A stretch of 64,000 bases of DNA from positions 60,132,933 to 60,196,932 of the forward strand of contig CM072886.1 in the NCBI GenBank assembly GCA_037013685.1. The letters run 5' to 3'. The notes beneath the pieces were generated by a model. It was not told the origin of the DNA, did no database searches, and saw only the letters and a list, made by a program, of their open reading frames with translations. Positions 1 through 9,929 of the stretch are shown here, piece by piece. The translations under genes were made by a program, and so were the position numbers. This DNA comes from Acridotheres tristis (taxonomy: Eukaryota; Chordata; Aves; Passeriformes; Sturnidae). The stretch's first letter is position 1. The number at the start of each line of letters is the position of its first letter.

Positions 1-3000
1 AAAAGAAACCAAAAAGCAAGGCAAGAAACAAAGAAAATAGTTTTTCCCTTTCATACAAAATAGCGAAATCATGGCTAGAACTTGTTGCTACCTAAGGTCA
101 GAATTACAGCTGGATTCAAACAGGGGTCACAAAAGTCACTGGTAGCTATAAAACCCATTGCAACTCCTGACCAAGAGAATGCTCTCTTGATGCACAAAGG
201 GCTTTCCTGTGCAAGCCTCCTTCCCCATGTTCTTTCCTGAAACATTTGCCACAGTCGTAGTCAGAAGTAGTGGGGGAACCCTTTATCTTGCAAAATATGC
301 AGCTCTTCCTAAATTCAAAGATTTGTAAATGCTTGCACATACAGATGAGCACACAGTAAAAATCAACAGAACAGCACCAACATACCTGGTATAAAAGGAG
401 GGGGGAAAAAAAACGGCTGTATTTGCTCAGCCAGGTGGAGCATCCTCTACAGAAGAATAAACAGGCCATAAAGTGACCCCTAGCCAGCTTTTGGTAAGCA
501 GACTGGTGGTTCAAGAAAAATACATTCACAGAAAGAACAAGTAAGACCAACATAATAAAATGGAGGCTTGCTGGGACAATTTAACATCTCTGCACTGCTG
601 CAGAGTTCCTGTCTCCTTCCTTCTTCTCACTCATCCCATCTTGGGTCCAAGATGCCTGCCAGACCTAGTGCTCAGCCCAGCTCTTCCACCTTGTTAGAGC
701 AGCCAGATGCTCCCCAGGCACAGCAGTAGGGAAAGAACCCAGTCTGGCCATAAGCAGAGCAAAGGAGATGATACAGAGGAGACAGTGAGGGACAAGCAAG
801 CCCACTCCTTCCAGCAACAGTAAAGCCTTTGAGCAGCTCAGCTGTTCATGGAACCCTGCCAAAAGCCCTTATCATCCTGGGGCTACCATACTCAGGAGTT
901 CTGCTGCAGATGGAGCCACACCAGCACAGCTGGACTCTGCATGAGGACAGCGAAGCCATCAGCAAGCTACAGCCTATCTATTCCTGTAGAGTTTTATTAG
1001 GATGCCCACTTTCCACAAGATGTTTGTCAGTGTGGTTAGGGCAATCAGGATTTATACTTCTTTGAACTTGCCTCAGACAGCTGCACCCAAAGGACCATGA
1101 AGTACTTCCTCAGGCTCAGAAACAGTGTGTTGCTGGAGGAGAGGGATCTGAACCAAAGAAAACACCTTAAATGCTATTCAAAAAGCAAAGGTCCCAGACT
1201 CATACTAACATTCATTTCTACTAATGCAAAACTATCAGGCAAAGAAAACAGGTCTGAATACGAAAACACCTGTGTCTTCACATACAAACCTTTTCATTGC
1301 TGCAAAATAAAGAAAAGTTACTAAGTTAACCGCCTGCTTCCTTTGTGTGACTTACACGTTCTTCTTCCATACCTCAAATCCTTGTTCATTATTTATGTCC
1401 TATTTGGCTTGCTCCTTTACATAACACCTAGGATAAAGACTGTGGGTTACCCCATTTTTCTCCCTTTCCAGCTGCCTCTTGCTGAGAAGAAGGGAGGAAG
1501 GAAGAGGAATTTTCTAAACCACCAGAAAAACGAGAGAGGTACTAAGTATTCAGTTTGGAAATGTAAATCCTCCTGCCCCCTTCTGAAGTATGCCGAACTA
1601 GCCTCTCCACAGCTCATGTCATCTAAAGGCCACAGGAGTTCTCTAAAGATATTGTTGTTAAGAGGATTTAGCCCCTTTTAAAAAGGACTTAACATGTGTG
1701 TGGTGTCTCCATTTAAGCATTTTCTCATGGCTAAGAAAATGGCCCTCTTCTTAAAGGCTTATCTTTATAACCCAAAGACAGTAAGAAATTCTCTATTATT
1801 TGAATTAGAAACATTTTGAGCAGCTTGCCTTTATAACAGCCCCATTTCTGAGTACAGGGTAGTGCAAATGGTAGTGACTTTCTCACACCAAATGAGTCGG
1901 CAACACCAGCGAGAATGCTTTTGGGGTACCTCATCAAACATTAATTTCTCCTGCTTCTCGTGAGAATCCAAGTCAATTCACAAACTCACTGGCACTGAAA
2001 CAGTGTGGTGTCAAAACTCCTGTGCCATATCCCTAGCCACCGCTTTCCCTTGATGGTCCCTGGCACTTCCCAGACCTGCCATTAGCTGGTTCAACCTGCT
2101 TGCCCAGCAGAAAACCTTTATTTATTTAGGTCAGGGTTAGTTTTCCATCCTGGGAAGCCCAAGATTCCAGAAGGCACCAGCCCCCAGTAGAGTGCAGGAG
2201 AGCACGGGAGGATGCAGGACCACTGGCCCCTTGCCACGGCACTGACCCTGCTTCCAGAGGCTCAGGCTCTCCCAAGGAGCACAAGCTGATGGTTGTTTTG
2301 CAAGGGTTGATTGTTCTTTACTGCTGGTGTTTAAGCCATAGCAGGGGTTCGGACCCACCTCGTAACACTTTCTATGAACTCTCCAGGAATCCTGCCAAAG
2401 CCCCTCCAGTGGAAAGGGCAGGCAGGCAGGCTCACAGCCTCCAAGAGCCAAGTACAAGGACCTAGGTAGCAACCTGCAGCCGCAGGAGCTGCCACGACAG
2501 GCAGCAGCAGGGCAAGGTGGCTTTGGACAGTATGGAGATGCCTGCTTGGGACATGGAAGACTGTGCAAATTCTCCTCAGTGTGAGGCTGGGGAGGCCTGT
2601 TGTTATGGACTAGGCCACTTTTCAAGGCTTTTCCAGCAGTGTTACACGTTTGACCACAGATAAAATAACAAATTCCCCGGGGGGAAGCAGCTTATTCAGG
2701 CCAGAGAACCTTTTTCATTTGCTCATGTAGTTAGTTGAACACCTCCCTGCACAGCCTAAACTATACTGCTGTATACTCTTTTCAAGTCATACCATAGTTT
2801 ATATTTGGAAGTGATGGGTGGGTTGCCAGTGCAGTTGCAGTGCATCTGAAAGGCAAGAATATTTTCATAATCCTAACCAGTGCAGGTGTGCTGGCCAAAT
2901 TTTAGACTCATCTCTACAGTCTATTGCATAGCAGAGCCTTGTTTTCAGCTGGGGGTCTCAGACTCCAGCCACTATTTGCAACTCAATAATCAAGAGCTAA

Positions 3001-4640
3001 ATTTATATTGGTGCTACTTGCCTGAGCTCACTGCCTCAGCTACCCAGTGTTTTCTCACTCCTTTCACCAGTCCCTAACATTAGTTTATCATAAATACTCT
3101 GCTAGGAACCAAGGGCAGAACATCCTAACCTCCCAGTCCTGGAAAATCTTCCATGACTTTTGAGCAAAGCAGACCAGAAAAGGGCCAGATAGTGTCCCTG
3201 CCAAGCAGTTTATGGCACAGAAAGACAGGGCAGAGCACAAGGGTGCTTCAGCCTGACTTCCCAAAAGATGGGTCTGTGGCAAACCAGCACAGATCCCGAA
3301 GGGCACTGACATGAGCACGGCCATCAGGGCAGAGCAGGATGCACAGCCCCTTTCCTGGTGTGTGCCATGGATGGCTTATCGCCATGGAAGGGTGCCAGCC
3401 AGAGGCTGTAGATATTGCTGGCCTAACCACTCTCTTCCTCCCCCATCCCACATCTCTCCCCAAAGTTAATACAGGGGCTGAGGGTATGCAACAAACTCAC
3501 AACTTGTGTGAGGACTTTTTTGCAGGCAGAGGCCAAAATCACTTTCCCAACTTCCAAATCTTTAAGGTGGAAAGAAGCTTTCTCAGGTTTTTAAGGCCAG
3601 GAGTTCCTCCCATTAGAGAGGTGAGCAGCATACAAAAAAAAAAAAAAAAAAAAAAAAAGAAATGCATAAGAAATGCAAAAGAAATCATACATGAAGGTCT
3701 TATAGGACCCATTAATGAGAAATTTCAGGAGTTCCTATGACATCAACATCCCTCCCACAAAGCCAAAAAAGCCTGTATAATTTTTCTCCCAGAATCATCG
3801 TGTAACATATGCTCCTCTTTGAATTCAATTACCACCACCTTCCCACCTTCTAGGAATCAACCTTCACGTAGGACCGCCAAATATTTACAAAGTGGCCTGA
3901 AGTAGCCTGCTTGATAATAAGTGCCATTAGGATATGCTGAAAACCAAGAGCACAAAAAAAAAATCAATTCTCTTTTGCAGCAAAGATGCTTATTTTAAAA
4001 ATAAATAATAATATCAATAATTTTTTAAAAAGCTTTGGATGGGATTTGATGAGCCTTGAAACTTCCACCACTAGCTCAGCAACCAACACCTGCAAAAACC
4101 CACACAAGAGGCAGCTCATGCCATCCTCACCGGTCTCCCAGCTGCTCCCAAAGCTCTTCCAGAAGTATTTCAGAATTACAGCACCATCCCATACCTGGAC
4201 CATCACCGACTGGATGCAGGAAAGAGGAAAAGGGGGCGGGGAGAAGGGGTGTTAAACCCCCTTTTGCCCTGGCAGGGGCGCACCGGGGCGAGACGGGGAA
4301 GAGGTGGGAAGGAGTTTAGCAATCCCACGCCGCCGGGCGGGGGTCGCGGAGCCCGGGGGGGTGGGTGGGGGGCAGGTGAGCCCCTCCCGACGCCCACGAC
4401 CCCCGCGCGGCGGGGATGCCCCGCGCCCTCCCCCGCTCTCCAACTCGGCGGAGCCCACGAGGGCCAAGCGCGCACCCGAAACCGGCGAGGACAAAGAAAA
4501 CCCCACGAGTGGGGGAGGCGGAATTTTTTTTTTTTTTTTTTTTGGGTGGGGGGGGCGCGTAAATTTTAAGGAGGGGGTGTAAATCCTAAAGCGGGGGGAG
4601 ACGCGGGTTGGTGCTCGCCGCCGCCCCACGAGTCACTGAC
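1..4640 (-). other. E2F3: E2F3 first intron (part), downstream of exons 1a and 1b
   Basis: This stretch follows the exon 1b donor on the minus strand and runs off the left edge of the window. I looked for E2F3 exon 2, which in known E2F3 proteins begins with the AKRR-type motif that precedes the DNA-binding domain. I do not see it on the minus strand, so the intron is longer than 4.6 kb here. It contains a run of 25 A at 3634-3658 and a run of T near 4525-4543 at the edge of the CpG island. A GC-richer block at about 2130-2630 has an open frame on the minus strand, but its product has no recognisable domain. No other gene is supported. Confidence 0.7.
3634..3658. repeat. Poly(A) run of 25
   Basis: This is an uninterrupted A homopolymer followed by A-rich sequence with two GAAATGCA-like units. 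It could be the tail of an old retroposed sequence on the plus strand or a simple slippage tract. I see no clear target-site duplication. Confidence 0.9.
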
Positions 4641-4655
4641 CTGCTGCAGGGGCAT
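4641..4655 (-). CDS. E2F3: E2F3 exon 1b coding part (E2F3b start, MPLQQ)
   Basis: On the minus strand an ATG at 4655-4653 opens five codons reading M-P-L-Q-Q. They are followed directly by a GTCAGT splice donor at 4640. This matches the known start of the E2F3b isoform, which begins MPLQQ and continues into the shared exon 2 (AKRR...). The donor falls in phase 0, the same phase as the exon 1a donor at 5189, so both first exons can join the same second exon. E2F3b is transcribed from an intragenic promoter and is generally described as the repressive, constitutively expressed isoform, whereas E2F3a is cell-cycle induced. The exon is too short to recognise by length; the peptide, donor and location together support it. 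The transcription start and the non-coding part of the exon upstream of 4655 are not defined by the sequence. Confidence 0.86.
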
Positions 4656-5000
4656 TTCGGAGAGCGGCGGGGGCCGGGGGCAGCCGGCCGGCGGTCGGGC
4701 TGTCCCAGGCCAGAGGGAGGAGGAGGAGGAGGAGGAGGAAGCGGCGTCCCCCTCCCCGCCCGCCCCGGCTCCCAGTCACAGCCGCGGCCTCCGCGCACGT
4801 GTGCCAGACGTCACCGGCGGCTCCGGGGGTGAAGCGGAGACACCGGCGGGGCACGGCCCGGCCCGGCCCCCCGCCCCGGGGGAACCGGGGCCCTTCCCCG
4901 CCGCCGGCTGCTCGCTCTTTGCACCCGTGCGGCGGGACGTGGCGGGGCATTATTATCCCCCCCTTTTTTTTTTCCCTTTTTTTTTTTTTTTTCCTCCCTC
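4656..5000 (-). promoter_or_regulatory. E2F3: Putative E2F3b intragenic promoter
   Basis: This GC-rich segment lies between the E2F3a donor and the E2F3b start. Upstream of the ATG on the minus strand it contains a CACGTG E-box (4796-4801, Myc/USF type), a CRE-like TGACGTC (4807-4813), several G/C boxes and a pure (AGG)7 tract (4718-4738). It has no TATA box. A long polypyrimidine block at about 4957-5003 (plus strand) bounds it upstream. The promoter role is inferred from the exon 1b position and from the known dual-promoter organisation of E2F3. Confidence 0.6.
4718..4738. repeat. (AGG)7 trinucleotide tract
   Basis: Seven perfect AGG units on the plus strand are CCT on the E2F3 sense strand. 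They lie 63 bp upstream of the exon 1b ATG, in the probable 5' UTR or core promoter. Homopurine/homopyrimidine tracts of this kind are prone to length variation. Confidence 0.9.
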
Positions 5001-5189
5001 TCCTTTTCAATAAGACCCGGCAGCGGGGGTTGGGAAGGAGGCAGGAAAGTTTATTGCAACAAAGCGCTGCCTCCGCCTTTCCTGCCCTCCCCCCCGCACC
5101 CCGCCCGCCCCCCGGGTCCGGCCGGCAGCGGGATCCCCCCCCGTCCCCTTCACCCTCCCCGCGGGGACGGGGGGAAAACACAAAATTAC

Positions 5190-5516
5190 CGGGGGGCGGC
5201 CTCCGCCTCCGCCGAGAGCGGGCTGCAGCAGCGCCGTCCTGCCGGCGGGTCCGTGGGGGGTGCAGTACAGCGAGCTGCCAGCGGGCTGGCCCCCATCCGC
5301 CGCCGGGGCAAAGGCACCGGGAGCCTGGGAAGCGGCGGCGGTGGTGGAGGAGGAGACAACACAGGGCGCCCCCGCCACCGCGCCGGTGCTGCGGATCTGG
5401 ATGAAGGTGCCGGCGGCAAAGCGGGCCGGGAAGCCGGCGGGGGCTGCTCTGGAGTCCGTGGACGGCGCGGGCGGCGGCGCTGCTGCCGGGGCCGAAGGCT
5501 GGAGTCCCCTTCTCAT
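5190..5516 (-). CDS. E2F3: E2F3 exon 1a coding part (E2F3a N-terminus, 109 codons)
   Basis: The minus-strand ATG at 5516 opens 109 codons ending at a GTAATT donor (5189), in phase 0. The start M-R-R-G-L-Q-P corresponds to the conserved MRKGIQP start of mammalian E2F3a. An Ala-rich segment leads into GTFIQI (residues 36-41; mammals have an AYIQI-type motif). A Ser/Thr stretch follows, then SSLYCTPHGP (81-90), LLQPAL and a Gly-rich end before PP. This order matches the E2F3a-specific N-terminus, which sits before the cyclin A-binding region, DNA-binding, dimerisation and transactivation parts encoded downstream. E2F3a pairs with DP proteins in the nucleus, is restrained by RB, and drives S-phase genes. 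The exon is shorter than the human equivalent, with shorter Ala and Gly runs. The frame is open upstream to 5876, but the conserved MR(K/R)G start decides the ATG. Confidence 0.93.
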
Positions 5517-6060
5517 CCTTCCCTCCGGGTCTGTCCCCGCAGCCGCGTCTCCTCCTCCCCCCCGTCCCTCCTCCCCCCCCGGCCTTCCCAGCTCCTTTCC
5601 TCCTCGATGCCGAGGCCCCGCACAAAATACTGGGGGCTGCGGGTGCCGGGGGGGCCCCGGCTGCAGGATGCGGGGCGCCGGGGGGGGACGGAGGCGGCGG
5701 GGCGGGCAGATGCGGCGGATGGAGCGGGGCCGCTCCCGCTGTGTGGGGCCGGCTGGAAAATGGCTCCAGGAAGCGGCGGCTGCTGACAATGAATGAAGGG
5801 AAAGGAGACGGGTTACGCGCCAAGGGCCTCCCGCGAAACTCGGATTTCCCGCCCTCTTTTCAAACCAAATTTGCATGTCCCCGCCCCCGGGGCGCGCCCC
5901 GCCCGCCTCACCGCCTCATTGGCCCCCGCCGCCCTCCGCGCCGTCCAACGGGGGGGCCGCCTCCCCGCCCCTCCGCCTTCCCATTGGCCCGGGCGCGGCC
6001 GTGATTTGCATGCCATGCGGTGATTGGCTGCGGGGGCGAGGCTGGGGGATTCCCCCTGCG
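5517..6060 (-). promoter_or_regulatory. E2F3: Putative E2F3a promoter and 5' UTR
   Basis: Upstream of the E2F3a ATG lie three E2F-like sites within 36 bp. They are TTGGCGC (minus, 5817-5823), TTTCGCGG (minus, 5831-5838, 7 of 8 to the TTTSSCGC consensus) and TTTCCCGC (plus, 5845-5852, exact). Beyond them is an octamer ATTTGCAT (5869-5876), a GGGCGGGGC Sp1 box (5896-5904 on minus), CCAAT boxes on the minus strand (plus-strand ATTGG at 5918-5922, 5983-5987 and 6023-6027) and a second octamer (6004-6011). No TATA box is visible. E2F-dependent induction of the E2F3a promoter at G1/S is established in mammals, and the E2F cluster here fits that. The transcription start site is not identified. Confidence 0.75.
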
Positions 6061-6690
6061 CGCAGCCGGGATCCCGGTTCGCCGGCTCGCTGACACTGAC
6101 AGCTGCTCCCGCACGGAGCGCCCGGCCCGGCCCGCCCCGGGCACCGCCCCGGGCCCGCCCCGACATCGATACCCACACCAACATCGGCACCGACACCGCC
6201 GGGTTCCTCTCGGCGCGGGGGGTTCGCGGCCAGGCGCTCCGAAGCCCTAGGAAGGCTTTTTCCCGCCCGCCGGGCGCGATCCCTGAGATCCGCTGTCCCC
6301 GCTCCGGAGCTCCGGCAGCTGCCGGTTCTCGCGCGGCAGCTATGCGGCTCGGAAGGGGTCACCTGAGTTCTCGCCCCGGTTTGCTCGGAGCGGCACCGGC
6401 CCGCGCCAGCGGGAAAGTTCTCATCCCGGTGCGGGATGTCACCTCCGGTAGCTGGGGAACGGCTTTTCCGCTTTCTTCACGCGCCTACATCCACAATTTT
6501 TCAAATCAGCTCATCCGAGGCACTTAACTTGTTTTTTGTTTTTTTTTTTTTCCCCGCAAAAAGTGAGCGTTTAGCAAAATATTCCCTTCCATTATAATCT
6601 TTGTTACCTCCAAGAGGTGAAACAGTGGAAGCATGCCCACCAAGCTTTTCCCAATTTCCTCTAGTGTCTTCACTTATTGAATTCCCCTTT
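6061..6690. other. Upstream half of the CpG island, no gene seen
   Basis: This is GC-rich flank to about 6450, then AT-rich sequence with a T run near 6539-6552. The open frames here run through CpG-rich DNA in several frames at once and match no family I recognise. Proximal regulatory sequence for E2F3a is the likeliest content. Confidence 0.5.
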
Positions 6691-6815
6691 AGAATCATAG
6701 AATTGTTTAGGTTGGAAAAGACCCCCAAGATAATTCGGTCCAACATTCGGCCGAACACTACTCTGCTCCCTAAATTTAAGCTTCGTTGCCAACATGTCCC
6801 CTTAATTTTTTAACT
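6691..6815 (-). mobile_element. CR1 LINE 3' end fragment
   Basis: The plus strand begins AGAATCATAGAATTG and continues with TTAGGTTGGAAAAGACC, then TCGGTCCAAC. This is the reverse complement of the CR1 3' terminal region, with its ATTCTATG-type tail unit. The element therefore lies on the minus strand and is truncated to roughly the last 125 bp. The right-hand boundary is uncertain because the similarity fades. It sits just outside the E2F3 CpG island. Confidence 0.8.
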
Positions 6816-9800
6816 GCCCCACCCGGCCCAGCACCCACCAGCCATTCCCCATTTTGTCACGTTTCATTTCCAGACACACCTTTCCCTCAGTCAGTGCTCC
6901 TAGCAGACAGCGTGTCTAGGCTGACACTGCTGAGTCAGGCAGATAAGGATCCTTTTCATTGGGAACCTTCCGTGTTTCCATCTCCAGCAGGTACGTGAAC
7001 AAGTTGCTCTATCCAATCCTCAGCTCTGCCTAAAGGTGCCCTTGGTCTGACCCCAGGTCAATCAAAGTAGGTGGCTAAGGTGCAATACTGTTGCATATTA
7101 AATAAAGGCATCTTCCATTCTGGGCATGTTTTCCATCGAAGGAGTAAATTCTGCTCTCTTTGGCACTGAAAAAGCCTTGACTAACCTACTGGATGCAATT
7201 TTGGGCACTGCACCTTAGGAAAGATACCACATGGAGAGAATCCATAGAAAAATGGGCAACAAAACCTGGTCAGAAAAATGTGTTCTTTGTAGAAGAGGAA
7301 ACCTTTGTAGATTGGCTTTTGTTTTGTCACAGGGTAAAGTAGGGGAAGATGACATGGTAGTGGTGACCTCATACACAAAAGGTCATCTTCTGTAGAAAGG
7401 GTAAGGAACTTTTTAAGAAATATTAAATTTAATCTAGACAATTGGAGATAATTAATTTTATGGTAAGGAAATCCTACATTAGCTTACCCAGGGGTACTGG
7501 AGTCTTTTTAATGGATGAGAAAGGCTTCTTTTAGCAGATCTTTTAGTCTTGCATTTGTGCTCAGTATCCAGGACCTAAAAGCTTTTCAAAGTCTTCATTA
7601 GAGTCCTTCCAGCCCAGGCAGCAGCAGGGGTTGCATGGAAAATCTCATGCTCTTCTGCAGAACTTTAGCATTCTTTAAAATTTCACCCAAATGATCAGTT
7701 CTGCTACTGTGGACTGCTCCTAAGGAGTCAGTAAGCAATGTCCAACTCTGTGCCTGTGCAGGTAAAAGCTCAATATGCCCTGGCCACTGCATGTGTAGCA
7801 GCACCTTGCTGGCTGGGTAAGGCATATCCTCCAGGAGAAGCAAGGAGAAATTTGCATCTTTATTTGCAGAACTGAGGCACATCCAAGGGCCAAAGCAGGG
7901 AAGAGGCTGAGGAACAAGAACAGCAGGCAAAGGGCAAGGGGAAAGTACAGATAGAAAGAAAAGTGGAGGCAGGCAGTCAATATGCTTATAGTTCAAAGAT
8001 TTAATTTTTTTGTATGTATGGAAATGGTAGCACTACATTGGTTTCAAGGATCCTGCAAGATGGAGAATTTTGGGCCATGATGTTACAGCATAAGGAAAGA
8101 AAGCAATAAATAAAAAAACAGCAGAACGAGAGAGTCAAAAATAGAGAGTCCTTAGAGCTGACCTTTAAAGAGAAAGAACAGCAAAAACAAGAGTATAAAA
8201 AGAGCCATGTAGATGGAGCAGACTAGCCAGGATCCCAGGAGCAGAAACAAAGCACAGTTAAACTGAGGGAGCAAAACAGACAGTGCAGGGGCTGATGCAT
8301 GGTACACTTCAGAATTCACTTTCATGTATTGGCTCTTTTCATCATCTAAGTTCCTAGTAGCTCATTACTCTCTCAAGGGCATAAGTCAAATAGTTGAAAT
8401 AAGTAAAGCTAAACTATTAACAGTTAAATCCTATCTTGCTTCTACGTGTGTTCTTTTTCTTTTTGAAGGAAAGGGTCTGGCTTAATGCATAAGAAAGGTT
8501 AGAAGTTTTCAAGAAGCAAGGAAAACACTCTCAGAAGGACACTTAACTGAACCACAATAAACCCAGAGAAACAACATCCATTTTTACATAAGAATAGAAA
8601 ATAAATCCTTACCGCAGATTTATGTCTGTAACCAGATGTTAAAAGCTAGTCCAAAAATTGGACAACAGCCAAATGGGATGGCCAGGAGACAGGGCCCATA
8701 TCATCTGAATGGGAGGGTGGTATGTTCCTGTCTTCTGGAATTAGAGTTGTACTGTGACTGTGGTGTGGCTGGTGGAAAATCTTCAAATAAAAACTTGGGG
8801 TTCATCTGAACAGCAACTTTTCCATCCGTAAACTGAAATCTGAAGAAAATACTGTGGGAGAAGAGATACGTTGGTTTTTCTTAAAACACAATTCTGTGGC
8901 AGATATTTCAGTTTGCAGTGGGACCTATTAAATGTGCAATTCACTTCCTGGAGCTAATGGAAGGAACCTAAAGAAAATGGAAATTAAAACATACGTAACA
9001 AGCGTACAGAGAGCTTAATAAAGGAAGCTAATTGCAGGCCCAAGGACTTCTGTTGGCCTATAAAGAACAAATTGATGTCTAAAGGGATGTCATTCTCCAG
9101 ATATCTGCTGCAGAGAAAATACCCTGAACTGAAAGGCTTAGGAGATACTATAATTAAGGCTGGTGTGCAGCTGTGATTTCTCTTTCCTTGTGAGTATGGT
9201 TCTATGGTACTATCCTGCTATCCTTGTGAAAATGGTCTTTATCTGTGTGATGACATGCAATTTTACTCACAAAGTGTCATTTAGGGAAAAGGCTGCATTT
9301 GTCCTGAAAATAATGTATAATGAGAATTGCTTTCTTTGGGATTCTGACTTGTTGCAAGTCGTGGAAGCATTAACAAAATCTTTGCCTAGATATTAAAATG
9401 GTTAAATCTGTCTTGAGGGTCTGGATTCCAATATGACTTCTTCCATGAAGAAGATTCTGGACAATGCTACAATGGAGACTGCAAAATATTCTTAAGTGAA
9501 AACTCTCTCTAAGAAAGGTTGTAATAGGAATGGATGGTAAATCAATGTATAGCCCTGCATATGGAATAGTAATGAGGGCAGTAAATACTCAACAGCCACT
9601 TACTCCATGAGACTTGCCCATCCTTCATACTGAATGAAGAACTGTGCAGGAAAAACGTCCACATAATAAAAGACCACGTCATTATGCATACATGTGAGGA
9701 GTAGAACTGGCATTGTACAAACCCTCCTAGTTTGCTAATTATTAACCTTTAAGTAATTAATTTCCTGCATTTCAGAGCTTGATTTCACAAGCATGCAAGG

Positions 9801-9929
9801 AAGAATTGAGAAGGGAAGGATGAGATTGTGCTCAATACCACACATCTGGAACACAACCTGCATGACAGCAAAGGGACATTTGGAGGGATACTAAGTTTGA
9901 TGTGATGTGTGTTTCCTGCTGTCACTGAA
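6816..9929. other. Intergenic DNA between E2F3 and the CR1 block
   Basis: This is AT-rich non-coding sequence between the two divergent genes. A segment at about 7180-7330 (GGGCACTGCACCTTAGGAAAGAT...) resembles the CR1 ORF2 coding strand near GLE-type codons and may be a very old plus-strand CR1 remnant. The longest open frames are under 135 codons and show no recognisable domain. Confidence 0.6.
7180..7330 (+). mobile_element. Possible ancient CR1 ORF2 remnant
   Basis: The run TTTTGGGCACTGCACCTTAGG followed by AAAGATACC and GAGAGAATCCATAG resembles the CR1 reverse-transcriptase C-terminal region, which reads as an 'FWAP...RDMDLLERVQ'-type segment. The similarity is short and frameshifted, so this is a tentative call. 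Confidence 0.4.

Larger units (their letters stand above)
4200..6450. promoter_or_regulatory. E2F3: CpG island over the E2F3 5' end
   Basis: From about 4200 to 6450 the sequence is very GC- and CpG-rich, while the flanks are AT-rich. The island contains both E2F3 first exons, their putative promoters, and homopolymer tracts (T runs near 4525-4543 and 4968-4992). Such islands mark constitutively open vertebrate promoters. I judged the boundaries by eye from base composition, not by computation. Confidence 0.85.

Noticed and set aside
2137..2625. 162-codon minus-strand open frame inside E2F3 intron 1
   Set aside because: It does not resemble E2F3 exon 2 or any domain I know, and it lacks a convincing exon structure.
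4633..5823. 396-codon open frame on the minus strand in the CpG island
   Set aside because: It is a shadow frame over E2F3 exons 1a and 1b. It results from GC-rich DNA with few stops and has no domain. The neighbouring frame carries the E2F3a protein.
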